From contig NZ_JBHSMG010000005.1 in the NCBI RefSeq assembly GCF_042655435.1, forward strand, positions 94,400-158,399: a stretch of 64,000 nt of DNA, read 5' to 3'. The stretch comes from Lysinimonas soli (lineage in GTDB: Bacteria > Actinomycetota > Actinomycetes > Actinomycetales > Microbacteriaceae). Below are positions 8,329 through 17,073 of the stretch, one piece after another. Both the position numbers and the translations under genes were made by a program. Each line of letters opens with the position of its first letter. Position 1 is the first letter of the stretch. Below the pieces are notes generated by a model that did not search any database, was not told the DNA's origin, and worked only from the letters and a program-made list of their open reading frames with translations.

Positions 8329-8541
8329 ATGTCGGACGCCATGCGCACACTCACCTCGCAGGCCGGGGACGAGAACCCGCTGGCCGCGCTGCACGCCGTG
8401 AGCCAGCTGCGCGCGGAACTCGACCGCCACGAGGCCAGCCTGGTGCGCAAGGCGCGCAACGCGGGGATGGGGTGGCAGATGATCGCCACCGCGCTCGGCG
8501 TCTCGCGGCAGGCAGTCCACAAGAAGTACGGGCGGCGCTAG
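8329..8541 (+). CDS. Small helix-turn-helix protein
   Basis: This 70-residue protein ends in an HTH: GMGWQMIATALGVSRQAVHK at about residues 46-65, then KYGRR. The N-terminal half is a charged helix (LAALHAVSQLRAELDRHEAS). The ATG lies 3 bp after a palindrome and has no Shine-Dalgarno sequence, so the mRNA may be leaderless or nearly so. Such small HTH proteins are common beside other genes in actinobacteria, but I know of no assigned function. It is divergent from the ABC exporter and a candidate ligand of the paired palindromes. Confidence 0.75.
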   Translation: MSDAMRTLTSQAGDENPLAALHAVSQLRAELDRHEASLVRKARNAGMGWQMIATALGVSRQAVHKKYGRR

Positions 8542-8596
8542 AGAGTTACCCCGGCCGGAGTACTGGCCACATCACAGATCACGGGAGACTGGAACC

Positions 8597-10414
8597 ATGA
8601 GTACCACTGCGCCCGAACGTCGTTCGCCCTTCTCCCGAGGCAGGAAAGACGACGGGCCCCGCGCCAGCTTCCGCCAGCTGCTGCCCTACCTCTTCGAGCA
8701 CAAGAAGATCCTCGGCGTCGTCATCGCGCTCAGCGTCGTCGGCGCGGCCGCGTCCCTCGCGCAGCCGCTGCTCGTCAGCCAGGTGATCACGGTCGTGCAG
8801 AAGGGATCCCCGCTCGGCATGCTCGTCTGGGCCCTCGTCGGCCTTGTGGTCGCCTCCGGCCTGCTCAGCGGATTCCAGCACTACCTGCTGCAGCGCACCG
8901 GCACCAGCGTCGTGCTCTCCGCCCGGCGCCAGCTGGTGCGCAGGATGCTGCGGCTGCCGATCAGCGAATTCGACGTTCGGCGCACCGGCGACCTCGTCTC
9001 CCGCGTCGGATCGGACACCACGCTGCTCTACGCCGTGATCACGCAGGGCCTCATCGACGCGATCGGCGGCTCGCTCGTGCTGATCGGCGCGCTGGTGGCG
9101 ATGGCGATCATCGACCCGGTGCTGCTCGGCCTCACCCTGCTGGTCGTGGCGGTCGCGGTGATCACCGTCGTGGGTCTCTCCGGGCGCGTGCGGGTGGCAA
9201 GCCGCAAGCAGCAGGAGAAGGTCGGCGATCTGGCGGCGGCGGTGGAGCGCTCGCTCTCCGCGGTGCGCACGGTGCGGGCATCCAATGCCACCGAGCGGGA
9301 GATCGCCGCGGTCGAGAAGGATGCGGAGGGCGCCTGGCGCATGGGCATCCAGGTCGCGAAGATCTCGGCGCTGGTGGTGCCGGTCGCCAGTGTCGCGCTG
9401 CAGGTCTCGCTGCTCGTCGTGCTGGGAGTCGGCGGCTTCCGCGTCGCGAGCGGGGCCATCACCATCGCCAGCCTGATCTCGTTCGTGCTGTTCCTGTTCA
9501 TGATGATCGGCCCGCTGGGCACCGCGTTCGGCGCGATCAACTCGGTGAACCAGGCCCTCGGCGCGCTCGGCCGCATCCAGGAGATCATCTCGCTGCCCAG
9601 CGAGACCGACGGCGACGCGGCGATCGTGCCGGTTGCGGCCATCGAGACGGACGCTGCGATCAGCTTCGAGGACGTCGCGTTCACCTACCCGGCCGAGGCC
9701 GTCGCCCTGCACGACGGCGAGGAACCCCGCGACCTGACCGTGCTGCACGGCATCTCCTTCGCCGCCGAGCGCGGCAAGCGCACGGCCCTGGTCGGGCCGT
9801 CCGGAGCGGGCAAGAGCACGATCCTCGCCCTCATCGAGCGCTTCTACGACCCCACCGCGGGCGTGGTGCGGCTCGGCGGCATCGACATCCGCGGCCTCGA
9901 CCGCACCGACCTGCGATCGCAGATCGGCTATGTCGAGCAGGACGCGCCCGTGCTGGCCGGCTCGATCCGGCAGAACCTGCTGCTCGGCTCCCCCGACGCC
10001 ACCGACGAGGCCTGCATCGCGGTGCTCAAGGCGGTCAACCTCACCGAGGTGCTCGAGCGCAACGCCCTCGGCCTGGACGCCGCGGTCGGGGAAGACGGGG
10101 TCATGCTCTCCGGGGGCGAGCGCCAGCGCCTCGCCATCGCGCGCACCCTGCTCGCCGCCCCGCCCATCCTGCTGCTCGACGAGTCGACGTCGTCACTGGA
10201 CGGCCTCAACGAGCAGATGCTGCGCGAGGCCATCGATGCCGTCGCCGAGAACCGCACCCTCATCGTGATCGCCCACCGGCTCTCGACCGTCGTCGACTCG
10301 GACCAGATCGTCGTGCTCGACCACGGCAAGGTCGTGGGGGTCGGCACCCACTCCGAGCTGGTGGCGAGCACGCCGCTCTACCGCGATCTGGCGAAGCACC
10401 AGCTGCTGGTCTGA
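8597..10414 (+). CDS. ABC exporter, fused permease and ATPase (half-transporter)
   Basis: The 605-residue protein has a six-helix exporter domain (about residues 35-330) and an ATPase. Walker A GPSGAGKS is near 400, the signature LSGGERQRLAIART near 504, Walker B ILLLDESTSSLD near 524 and the H-loop VIAHRLSTV after that. It should act as a homodimer in the membrane, exporting a lipid or drug; the cargo is not deducible. GGGAGACTGG precedes the ATG. It stands alone, 55 bp after the small HTH gene. Confidence 0.9.
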   Translation: MSTTAPERRSPFSRGRKDDGPRASFRQLLPYLFEHKKILGVVIALSVVGAAASLAQPLLVSQVITVVQKGSPLGMLVWALVGLVVASGLLSGFQHYLLQRTGTSVVLSARRQLVRRMLRLPISEFDVRRTGDLVSRVGSDTTLLYAVITQGLIDAIGGSLVLIGALVAMAIIDPVLLGLTLLVVAVAVITVVGLSGRVRVASRKQQEKVGDLAAAVERSLSAVRTVRASNATEREIAAVEKDAEGAWRMGIQVAKISALVVPVASVALQVSLLVVLGVGGFRVASGAITIASLISFVLFLFMMIGPLGTAFGAINSVNQALGALGRIQEIISLPSETDGDAAIVPVAAIETDAAISFEDVAFTYPAEAVALHDGEEPRDLTVLHGISFAAERGKRTALVGPSGAGKSTILALIERFYDPTAGVVRLGGIDIRGLDRTDLRSQIGYVEQDAPVLAGSIRQNLLLGSPDATDEACIAVLKAVNLTEVLERNALGLDAAVGEDGVMLSGGERQRLAIARTLLAAPPILLLDESTSSLDGLNEQMLREAIDAVAENRTLIVIAHRLSTVVDSDQIVVLDHGKVVGVGTHSELVASTPLYRDLAKHQLLV

Positions 10415-10440
10415 CGCTCTGCCGGGAACGGCGACGCCGC

Positions 10441-10533
10441 CTAGAACGCGTGCAGGAACACCTTGAGCACGAATCCGACGGCCAGCGCGACGGCGAGCAG
10501 CACGCTGACGACCACGAGCAGGCGGGCGATCAT
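10441..10533 (-). CDS. 30-residue single-span membrane peptide
   Basis: The minus strand encodes MIARLLVVVSVLLAVALAVG followed by FVLKVFLHAF and a TAG stop. The peptide is one hydrophobic helix with a positive N-terminus. Its ATG overlaps the dehydrogenase stop (TTC GCA TGA / ATG ATC), so it is probably made by translational coupling. I recognise no family. The overlap and a complete membrane-segment composition argue that it is real, but it is too short to be certain. Confidence 0.55.
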   Translation of the reverse strand: MIARLLVVVSVLLAVALAVGFVLKVFLHAF

Positions 10534-11996
10534 GCGAAGGGATCCGGTGTCATGACGTACTTCGTCTCCAGGTATTCGTGGATGCCCTCGAGTCCGCCTT
10601 CGCGGCCGAGGCCCGACTGCTTGACCCCGCCGAACGGGGCCGCGGCGTTCGAGATCACTCCGGCGTTGAGTCCCATCATGCCCGTTTCGAGCGCCTCGAT
10701 CATGCGCTGCCCGCGAGCCAGGTCGCGGGTGTAGACGTACGAGACCAGGCCGTACTCGGTCGCGTTGGCCTTCGCCACGGCATCCGCCTCGTCGGTGAAG
10801 GTCGAGATCGCGAGCACCGGCCCGAAGATCTCCTCACGCAGGATGTCGCTGCCCGCGACCACGCCCGTCACGACCGTCGGCCGGTAGAAGGTGCCGGGAC
10901 CGTCGATCGCCGAGCCCCCCGTGGTCACGGTCGCCCCTCGCTCGACCGCGTCGCCCACCAGAGCGCCGGCCTTGGCGACGGCCTTCTCGTCGATCAGCGG
11001 GCCGATCGAGACGCCCTCCTCGGTGCCGCGGCCGATCTTGAGGGCGGCGACGCGCTCGGTGACCCGCGCGGCGAACTCCTCGGCGACCGACTCGTGCACG
11101 AGGAAGCGGTTCGCCGCGGTGCAGGCCTCGCCGATGTTGCGGAACTTAGCCTGCATGGCGCCGTCGACCGCCTTGTCGAGGTCGGCATCCTCGAAGACCA
11201 GGAACGGCGCGTTGCCGCCGAGTTCCATCGAGGTGCGCAGCACGCCGTCGGCCGCCTTCTTCAGCAGCGCCACGCCGACCGGCGTCGAGCCGGTGAAACT
11301 CAGCTTGCGCAGCCGCGGGTCGGCGATGATCGGGTCGGAGACCGCCCCGCTCGTCGAGGTCGTGATGACGTTGAGCACCCCGGCCGGCAGGCCGACCTCG
11401 TCGAAGATCTTGGCGAGATAGAGCGTCGTCAGCGGCGTGAGCGCGGCGGGCTTGACCACGACCGTGCAGCCCGCGGCGAGGGCAGGCGCGATCTTGCGGG
11501 TCGCCATCGCGAGCGGGAAGTTCCACGGCGTGATGAAGAAGCACGGTCCGACCGGACGCTGCGTCACGATCATCCGGCCGGTTCCCTCGGGGGTCGGCCC
11601 GTAGCGGCCGGCGATGCGGGGTGCCTCTTCGGCGAACCAGCGCAGGAACTCGCTGCCGTAGGCGACCTCGCCGCGGGCCTCGCTGAGCGGCTTGCCCATC
11701 TCGAGCGTCATGAGCAGCGCGAACTCGTCGGCGCGGTCCTGCACGAGCTGCCAGGCCGCACGCAGCAGCTCGCCGCGCTTGCGCGGCGCCGTGGATGCCC
11801 AGCCCGCCTGCGCGGCGACCGCGGCATCCAGCGCGGCAGCCCCGTCGGCCGGTGTCGCGTCGGCGATCGTCTTGAGGGTCGCGCCGGTCGAGGGGTCCGA
11901 GACCGTCAGCGCTCGACCCGAGGTCGAATCCACCCACCTGCCCCCGATGAACAGCTTCGCGGGCACCTCGGCCAGCAGTTCGGATTCCGAGATCAC
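10530..11996 (-). CDS. gabD: NAD(P)-dependent succinate-semialdehyde dehydrogenase
   Basis: This 488-residue aldehyde dehydrogenase has full family length. Visible motifs are ITPWNFPLAMATRKIAPAL at about 155-173, the cofactor loop FTGSTPVG, the general base E258 in MELGGNAP and the catalytic C292 in IGEACTAANR. Overall pattern fits the succinate-semialdehyde group, which oxidises succinate semialdehyde from GABA to succinate; other aldehydes remain possible. It overlaps the nicotinamidase gene by 4 bp and the membrane peptide by 4 bp, so the three form one operon. Confidence 0.85.
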   Translation of the reverse strand: MISESELLAEVPAKLFIGGRWVDSTSGRALTVSDPSTGATLKTIADATPADGAAALDAAVAAQAGWASTAPRKRGELLRAAWQLVQDRADEFALLMTLEMGKPLSEARGEVAYGSEFLRWFAEEAPRIAGRYGPTPEGTGRMIVTQRPVGPCFFITPWNFPLAMATRKIAPALAAGCTVVVKPAALTPLTTLYLAKIFDEVGLPAGVLNVITTSTSGAVSDPIIADPRLRKLSFTGSTPVGVALLKKAADGVLRTSMELGGNAPFLVFEDADLDKAVDGAMQAKFRNIGEACTAANRFLVHESVAEEFAARVTERVAALKIGRGTEEGVSIGPLIDEKAVAKAGALVGDAVERGATVTTGGSAIDGPGTFYRPTVVTGVVAGSDILREEIFGPVLAISTFTDEADAVAKANATEYGLVSYVYTRDLARGQRMIEALETGMMGLNAGVISNAAAPFGGVKQSGLGREGGLEGIHEYLETKYVMTPDPFA

Positions 11997-12589
11997 GAGA
12001 GATCCTTCCCAGTCGACGCTTCGATATCGGCACCGGCATCCGCGAGCTCTCGCAGGGCGGCCGCGCTCGATTCCGAGGCGACCCCGGCGACGAGATCGTC
12101 GATCACGCGGACGTGTCGTCCCGCATGCAGCGCATCGAGCGCCGACGCCCGAACGCAGTAGTCGGTGGCGATTCCCACTACGTCGATGTCGGTCACCCCG
12201 AGCTTATCGAGCACGGCGGGGAGGCCGAGTCCGTCCTCGGTGGTGCCCTCGAAGATCGAATAGGCAGGTACCCCCTGGCCCTTGCGGATGTGCACGTCGA
12301 TGAGGTCCGCATCGAGTCCTGGGTCGTACTGTGCGCCGACCGTGCCTGCCACGCAGTGCACCGGCCAGCTGGTCACGAAGTCGGGATCGGATCCGACGGC
12401 GAAGTGCCCGCCGTTGTCGCCGCTCGCCTCGTGCCAGTCGCGGGACGCGATGACCGCGTCATAGCGATCCGGATGCGCGCGCAGGTAGTCGGTGATGCCC
12501 ACCGCGACCGCATCCCCGCCCGCCACCGCGAGCGCGCCGCCCTCGGTGAAGTCGTTCTGCACGTCGATGATGAACAGAGCTCGTGTCAT
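11993..12589 (-). CDS. pncA: Nicotinamidase (isochorismatase-like hydrolase)
   Basis: This 198-residue cysteine hydrolase converts nicotinamide to nicotinate in NAD salvage. The catalytic triad is D9 (FIIDVQNDF), K103 (HIRKGQ) and C145 (GIATDYCVRAS). Metal-site residues D51 and H53 (SRDWHEA) are present. Length and order match PncA. It is the first gene of the operon with gabD; linking NAD salvage with an NAD-using dehydrogenase is plausible but is inference. Confidence 0.9.
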   Translation of the reverse strand: MTRALFIIDVQNDFTEGGALAVAGGDAVAVGITDYLRAHPDRYDAVIASRDWHEASGDNGGHFAVGSDPDFVTSWPVHCVAGTVGAQYDPGLDADLIDVHIRKGQGVPAYSIFEGTTEDGLGLPAVLDKLGVTDIDVVGIATDYCVRASALDALHAGRHVRVIDDLVAGVASESSAAALRELADAGADIEASTGKDLS

Positions 12590-12616
12590 GGGTATGCCCT
12601 CATCGGATATCGCGGA

Positions 12617-14119
12617 TCAGTTGTTCGACAGGTTGTCGCCGCAGTTGTACACCGCGACGGTCAGCGTGTCGAGGGCCGCCTTCGCGGTGCTCGAGATGCC
12701 GGTGCCGATCGCGTAGAAGGTGAACTCGAGCACCGTTCCGTCGGCCGCCGTGACGGTTCCCGCCAGGCTGTACTCGGTATCGATCCACCCCGTCTTGGCC
12801 GCGACCTTGCCGCGCGCAACGGCGTTCGGGCCGGTGAACCTCCCGGCGAGGCTGCCCGTCTGGCCGGCGATCGACAACCCGGCACGCACCAGGTCGAGGT
12901 TCGACCCTCCCGCCTGGATCTGCCGGAGCAGTGCGGTCATCGTGGCCGGCGGGACCTGGTTGTTCGCGCTTTCGCCCGAACCGTCGATGATCGTGAGACC
13001 GGCGGCTGGGATCGGCGGCGAGAGCCGGCTCAGCGCGCTCGGGATGGCCTGCTGCAGGGACGCCGCCGATCCGTCGAGACCCGAGACCTTCGAGATGTTG
13101 CGGGCCAGCATCTCGCCCAAGGTGTTGTCGCTCGGCAGCAGCATCTGCTTGATCAGGGTGCGTACCGGCTGCGACTTCACCTCGCCGAGCGAGGTCGCGC
13201 CCGCGGTCGCGCTGCCCGAACTCGTCGTCACCGTGGAGGCCACGACGCCGCCGGTATCGGCGGACTGCAAGGCCGCGACGAAGGCGGCCCCGGCCCGGCC
13301 GACCGGGTCGGTGCTGCGCGGGCTGGTCTCGCGTGTCGGGTCGGCGCGGTCGCCGTCCACCTGCAGGGCGGTGACCTCGGACTGGTAACCCTGGGTCTGT
13401 TCGGTGCGCTTCCAGCTCGCGTCCCAGCGATCCGCCATGTTCCAGTAGCTCGCGTCGAGCACCACGTTCGTGATCGGGACCCCGGGATGCTTGGTGCCGT
13501 ACGCCGCGATCACCTGCGCGGCGAGATCCGACAGCTTCGGCGCCCCGGCGTAGACGCCGTCCCGTCCGGAAGGGAGGGCGCTCAGAGTGGCGTCGCCGTG
13601 CCCGACCAGCACGATCGTGCCCGGGGTCGACCCGTCGACCACGTCGGTGGCGATCTGGTAGTCCGGGCCGAGCACCACCACCGCCGCGGAGGCGATCAGC
13701 AGCTTGAGGGTGCTGGCGGTTCTCGCCGGCGTCGAGGCGCCGTGGTCCCAGAGCGCCTCGCCGTTGTCGAAGCGCACGACGCTGCCGGTGAGGGCCATCA
13801 GCCGCGGGTCGGCGGCCGGCCCGGCGACCGAGCAGGTGCGCAGACGACTGGCAGTCGGCAGCGCCGACGGAGTCGGACGCGGCGGAGCAGTAGTCGGCGC
13901 CGTCGTCGGCGCCGCCACCGCAACCGGATCGGAGGCGAAGGCCACCCCGGCGAACACGGCCCCGGTGCCGAGCAGGGCGAACACGACTCCCAGCCCCCCG
14001 AACAACCAGGCCATCGGGTGCGCTCGGAACAGGGCTCCGATCCCGGTGGGCCGCGGTGGTTCAGCCCCGCCCGCGGTGTCCCGGGCGGCACGACGGGAGA
14101 TCGGCTGCTCGTCGGTCAC
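12617..14119 (-). CDS. dacB: D-alanyl-D-alanine carboxypeptidase, PBP4 (peptidase S13) type
   Basis: The 500-residue protein has a cytoplasmic N-terminus, one membrane segment (about residues 37-62), a Thr/Pro-rich linker, then the S13 peptidase domain. The three active-site motifs are S136-T-L-K139, SDN in LLPSDNTLGEML, and KTG in KVAAKTGWIDTEYSLAG. It trims peptidoglycan stem peptides outside the membrane. It is monocistronic, 27 bp from the nicotinamidase start. Confidence 0.9.
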   Translation of the reverse strand: MTDEQPISRRAARDTAGGAEPPRPTGIGALFRAHPMAWLFGGLGVVFALLGTGAVFAGVAFASDPVAVAAPTTAPTTAPPRPTPSALPTASRLRTCSVAGPAADPRLMALTGSVVRFDNGEALWDHGASTPARTASTLKLLIASAAVVVLGPDYQIATDVVDGSTPGTIVLVGHGDATLSALPSGRDGVYAGAPKLSDLAAQVIAAYGTKHPGVPITNVVLDASYWNMADRWDASWKRTEQTQGYQSEVTALQVDGDRADPTRETSPRSTDPVGRAGAAFVAALQSADTGGVVASTVTTSSGSATAGATSLGEVKSQPVRTLIKQMLLPSDNTLGEMLARNISKVSGLDGSAASLQQAIPSALSRLSPPIPAAGLTIIDGSGESANNQVPPATMTALLRQIQAGGSNLDLVRAGLSIAGQTGSLAGRFTGPNAVARGKVAAKTGWIDTEYSLAGTVTAADGTVLEFTFYAIGTGISSTAKAALDTLTVAVYNCGDNLSNN

Positions 14120-14176
14120 CCAGCCATGATAGGCGAGCGCCTCGGCGCAGGGCCGGGCGGCGCCGGCGTCCGCCGC

Positions 14177-15160
14177 TCACTCTCCGGGGTAGCGCAGCCC
14201 GATCTGCCGGCGGATCTCGTCGAGCGTTCCCATGATCGCCACCGACTGCGCGGGGGGCAGCACGGTGCCCGCCAGCTGCCCCGCGGCGACGAGCCGCTCG
14301 AGCTCCTCGGCCTGGAACTGCATCCCCCGGCCGGGAACCTCCTGCTCGAAGCGCTCGCGCACGGTGCCGTCCGGTTCGATCAGCGAGAACGCGGTCGGCA
14401 TGTACCAGGTGCCCTCGATCTCGATCCGCGCCTCGGTGCCGACGATGACCGCGGTGTTGGGGCCGGCGGCATCCAGCACCGTGTGAATGATCGCCTTCTG
14501 CCCGCCCGGATACCCGAGCACGATCGCGTCGTTGCCGTCGACTCCGGTGGGGGTCGGGGTCGACAGCGCGTAGACCGACGACGGCGCACCGAACAGGTCC
14601 CAGGCGAACGAGATGGGGTAGATTCCGAGGTCGAGCAGCGCGCCGCCACCCAGTTCGGGGTTCTGCAGGCGGTGCTCGGGGTCGGTCGGAAGCTTCTGGT
14701 CATGGTCGGCGATCAGGGCGCGCATCTCGCCGAGGGCACCGGCGGCGACGAGTTCGCGGATGCGCACCATGTGCGGCATCCATCGGGTCCACATCGCCTC
14801 GAGCACCACGAGCCCCTTGGCTGCGGCGAGCTCGACGACGGCGGCCGCCTCGCCCGCGTTGACCGTGAACGCCTTCTCGACGAGCACGTGCTTGCCCGCC
14901 TCGAGCGCGAGGGTCGCGTTCGCGGCGTGGAATGGGTGCGGCGTCCCGACGTAGACCACGTCGACCTCGGGGTCGGCGACGAGTGCCTCATAGCTCGGAT
15001 GCGCGGTGGCGATCCCGTGCTGGGCCGCGAAGGCATCCGCGCCGGCCTGGGATCGGGAACCCACCGCCGTGACGGTGTGGCCGGTGAGAAGGAGGTCGGA
15101 GGTCATCGCTCGGGAGATGAACCCGGTGCCGAGGATGCCCCAGCGCAGTCGGTCGCTCAT
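14177..15160 (-). CDS. Gfo/Idh/MocA-family oxidoreductase
   Basis: This 327-residue protein has an N-terminal Rossmann fold (RWGILGTGFISRAMTSDL) and a C-terminal alpha/beta domain. The motif HVLVEKAFTVN carries the usual EK(P/A) lysine, and GGGALLDLGIYPISFAWDLF carries the catalytic-region D..G.Y/H. It is an NAD(P)-dependent dehydrogenase, probably of a sugar or polyol. I use ATG 15160; a TTG three codons upstream (15169) is possible. Confidence 0.88.
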   Translation of the reverse strand: MSDRLRWGILGTGFISRAMTSDLLLTGHTVTAVGSRSQAGADAFAAQHGIATAHPSYEALVADPEVDVVYVGTPHPFHAANATLALEAGKHVLVEKAFTVNAGEAAAVVELAAAKGLVVLEAMWTRWMPHMVRIRELVAAGALGEMRALIADHDQKLPTDPEHRLQNPELGGGALLDLGIYPISFAWDLFGAPSSVYALSTPTPTGVDGNDAIVLGYPGGQKAIIHTVLDAAGPNTAVIVGTEARIEIEGTWYMPTAFSLIEPDGTVRERFEQEVPGRGMQFQAEELERLVAAGQLAGTVLPPAQSVAIMGTLDEIRRQIGLRYPGE

Positions 15161-15228
15161 GACTGCCAAGTTAGCCGATCGGGACGCGCGGGCTGAGAAC
15201 CGCGCGCCCCGCCGGTGCTACCGCCGCT

Positions 15229-16116
15229 CTAGCATCCACCCCAGCGCGCCGCGGCGCGGGTGAAGCTCGAGGGCTCGTTCGGAATGCCGCCATGGCTCAT
15301 GGCGAAGTAGATGCAGACGCCCGCGGTGCTGCCCGAGTAGCTCGGACGGTAGAGCGAGAGCCGGTGCTCGAGGGAGTTCCACCACTTGGTGGCGACCGTC
15401 GCGCCCGTGTTGCCGGAGCCGCCGGCGAGGTTGCCGTCGCAGCCGCGCGACGGGACGCCGTCGCTGCGCACCGAGCCCATGTGGCCCCACGCGCTGCTCG
15501 GGTCGGTGCTCGGGTCCTCGGCCATCCAGAACAGACGCTGCTCCATGCAGGAGTCGTAGCGGAAGTTGCCGGCCGGGATGGCGTCCAGGCAATTCTGGGC
15601 ACGGATCGCGTTGAACGTCGACGAAAACGACTGGATGTCGGCGGTCGTGGTGCCCGTGATCATGCCCTGGCCGAGCGAGTCGGCGACGCCGGGAGCGCTG
15701 CCGCCTCCGCTGCCCTGAGCCGGGCAGGCCTGGCCCGCGGCCTGGCGCTGCGCACGCCGTGTGGCGACGCCACCGTCTCCGCCCTTGCGCCCCGAGGTCG
15801 GTGGTGCGACCACGACGGGCTTCGGCACCGGCTTCTGCGCGACGTGCTCGGAATCGGTGGTGAGCGCCGCGGTCGGCTGGATGACCGACACGACCGTCGC
15901 GGTCGGAACGCTGACGGCCGACACGGCCTGCGCCGCGTTCACCTGGGTCACCGCCCCGCTCGCGATGGGCGACGTCGCGGCGACGGGCAACCCGGCGAAC
16001 GAGGCCTCTGACGCGAGCGCGGGCGTCAGGAACGATGGGCCGCCTCCGCCGACGAACGGCAGAGCCAACACGAACACCGTCGCGAAGACGGTCCCCAATA
16101 CAACGGTACGTTTCAT
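15229..16116 (-). CDS. Secreted protein with CAP/SCP-like C-terminal domain
   Basis: The 295 residues start with a signal peptide (MKRTVVLGTVFATVFVLALP), followed by an Ala/Val/Thr-rich low-complexity linker to about 140. The C-terminal domain has FNAIRAQN, AWGHMGSV, KWWNSLEHRLSLYRP and AGVCIYFAMSHGG, which fit the CAP (SCP/PR1) fold, including the W..S.EHR helix. Six cysteines in the domain suggest disulfides. Role is probably at the cell wall; the exact activity is unknown. The start is supported by GGGGGGA just upstream. Confidence 0.65.
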   Translation of the reverse strand: MKRTVVLGTVFATVFVLALPFVGGGGPSFLTPALASEASFAGLPVAATSPIASGAVTQVNAAQAVSAVSVPTATVVSVIQPTAALTTDSEHVAQKPVPKPVVVAPPTSGRKGGDGGVATRRAQRQAAGQACPAQGSGGGSAPGVADSLGQGMITGTTTADIQSFSSTFNAIRAQNCLDAIPAGNFRYDSCMEQRLFWMAEDPSTDPSSAWGHMGSVRSDGVPSRGCDGNLAGGSGNTGATVATKWWNSLEHRLSLYRPSYSGSTAGVCIYFAMSHGGIPNEPSSFTRAAARWGGC

Positions 16117-16413
16117 GGTCTAGTCCCCCCGGACCAAGCTCAGCTCGACCCCCTCCCCCCGGAGCGGTGCCGTGCCCCGAAAGCTACGCCCTCGATGGGG
16201 TGGAGGCAAGGCGGTCGGGCCCGATTTCGGCGGTTCTGGCCCCCGCGCGGGGGGCGAAACCGGGCATTCTTCCCCCGGAATGGGGGCGATTCGCTCCCCG
16301 CGGGCACCCGAATCGGGGCGTCCCAGCCCGCTCGGAGGTCGTTCTTGGTAGCCTGGGGGCCTGACTCGCCTCCGGGCATGCCGACTCCGTGCCGGCATAG
16401 GACACGCAGCCAT
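16117..16413. other. Divergent intergenic region, about 300 bp
   Basis: The gap separates two divergent secreted-protein genes. It contains repeated runs of C and G, such as TTCCCCCGGAATGGGGGCG near 16270-16288 and CCCCGCGCGGGGGG near 16242-16255, which can form hairpins. I see no convincing coding frame and no clear -10/-35 pair. Confidence 0.5.
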
Positions 16414-17031
16414 ATGACTTTTCATCCCACCCGCGTCGTCATCGGCGCCGCCATCACGGCGTTCTCACTCGCCGCCGTGCTCGCCGTGGCCCCGCCGAAG
16501 CAGCCCGACCAGCTGCAGGCCTACATGTCGATGCATGCGCAGAAGCTGTCGGTCTCAGTGACCGCCGAACCGACCGCGGTCGCACGCGACGACTACACGG
16601 CGACGGCCGGGATCGAGTCACTGGTGCAGAGCGGCACCAACTACGACTGGGCCAAGCTCGTGCTGCTCGACGGCGGGTTCCCGATCACCGAGGGCAACGT
16701 CACGGTGATGACCCGCTGGATGCGTCAGGAGAACGGCGCCCAGGACTGGTGGAACCGCAACAACCCGCTCAACAACGGCCTCGGCTCGGGCGGCGGCGGC
16801 GGGACCGGCACCTACCCGAACCTGCAAGTCGCGGCCCAGTACCTCGCGATGAACCTGCGACGCCCGATGTTCTCGTCGATCGCCGCCCAACTCGAGGCCT
16901 CGACCTCGACCACAGCGACGGAGTCGGCGATCTGGGCCTCGGGCTGGGCGACCAGCCACTATGCGAATGGCGCCCACTGGCACTACACGCCGGTCGACGT
17001 CGTCAAGGCGCCGGCGAGCGCCTGGGGCTGA
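16414..17031 (+). CDS. Secreted protein, possible lysozyme-like hydrolase
   Basis: The 205-residue product has a signal segment (VVIGAAITAFSLAAVLAVAP). Its domain of about 140 residues includes VTVMTRWMRQENG (E106), WWNRNNPLNNG and a Gly-rich loop before TYPNLQVAAQYLAMNL. The E...NNPLN arrangement recalls glucosaminidase/lysozyme-like domains of phage and cell-wall hydrolases, but the match is by eye only. No clear ribosome-binding site precedes ATG 16414; an in-frame ATG at 16378 is an alternative start. It is divergent from the CAP-like protein. Confidence 0.6.
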   Translation: MTFHPTRVVIGAAITAFSLAAVLAVAPPKQPDQLQAYMSMHAQKLSVSVTAEPTAVARDDYTATAGIESLVQSGTNYDWAKLVLLDGGFPITEGNVTVMTRWMRQENGAQDWWNRNNPLNNGLGSGGGGGTGTYPNLQVAAQYLAMNLRRPMFSSIAAQLEASTSTTATESAIWASGWATSHYANGAHWHYTPVDVVKAPASAWG

Positions 17032-17073
17032 TCCGGCGCAGACGGCGCCGCGAGCGCCTGAGGCCGACGTCGC

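Noticed and set aside
1616..12045. Scattered GGCATCC copies considered as binding sites of a local regulator
   Set aside because: They lie mostly inside coding regions in both orientations and across unrelated genes, so a local operator function does not fit; reported instead as a genome-scale composition signal.
12113..15196. 1027-codon plus-strand open frame
   Set aside because: It runs antisense across the nicotinamidase, carboxypeptidase and oxidoreductase genes. Its length reflects codon bias of those genes; it has no recognisable domain.
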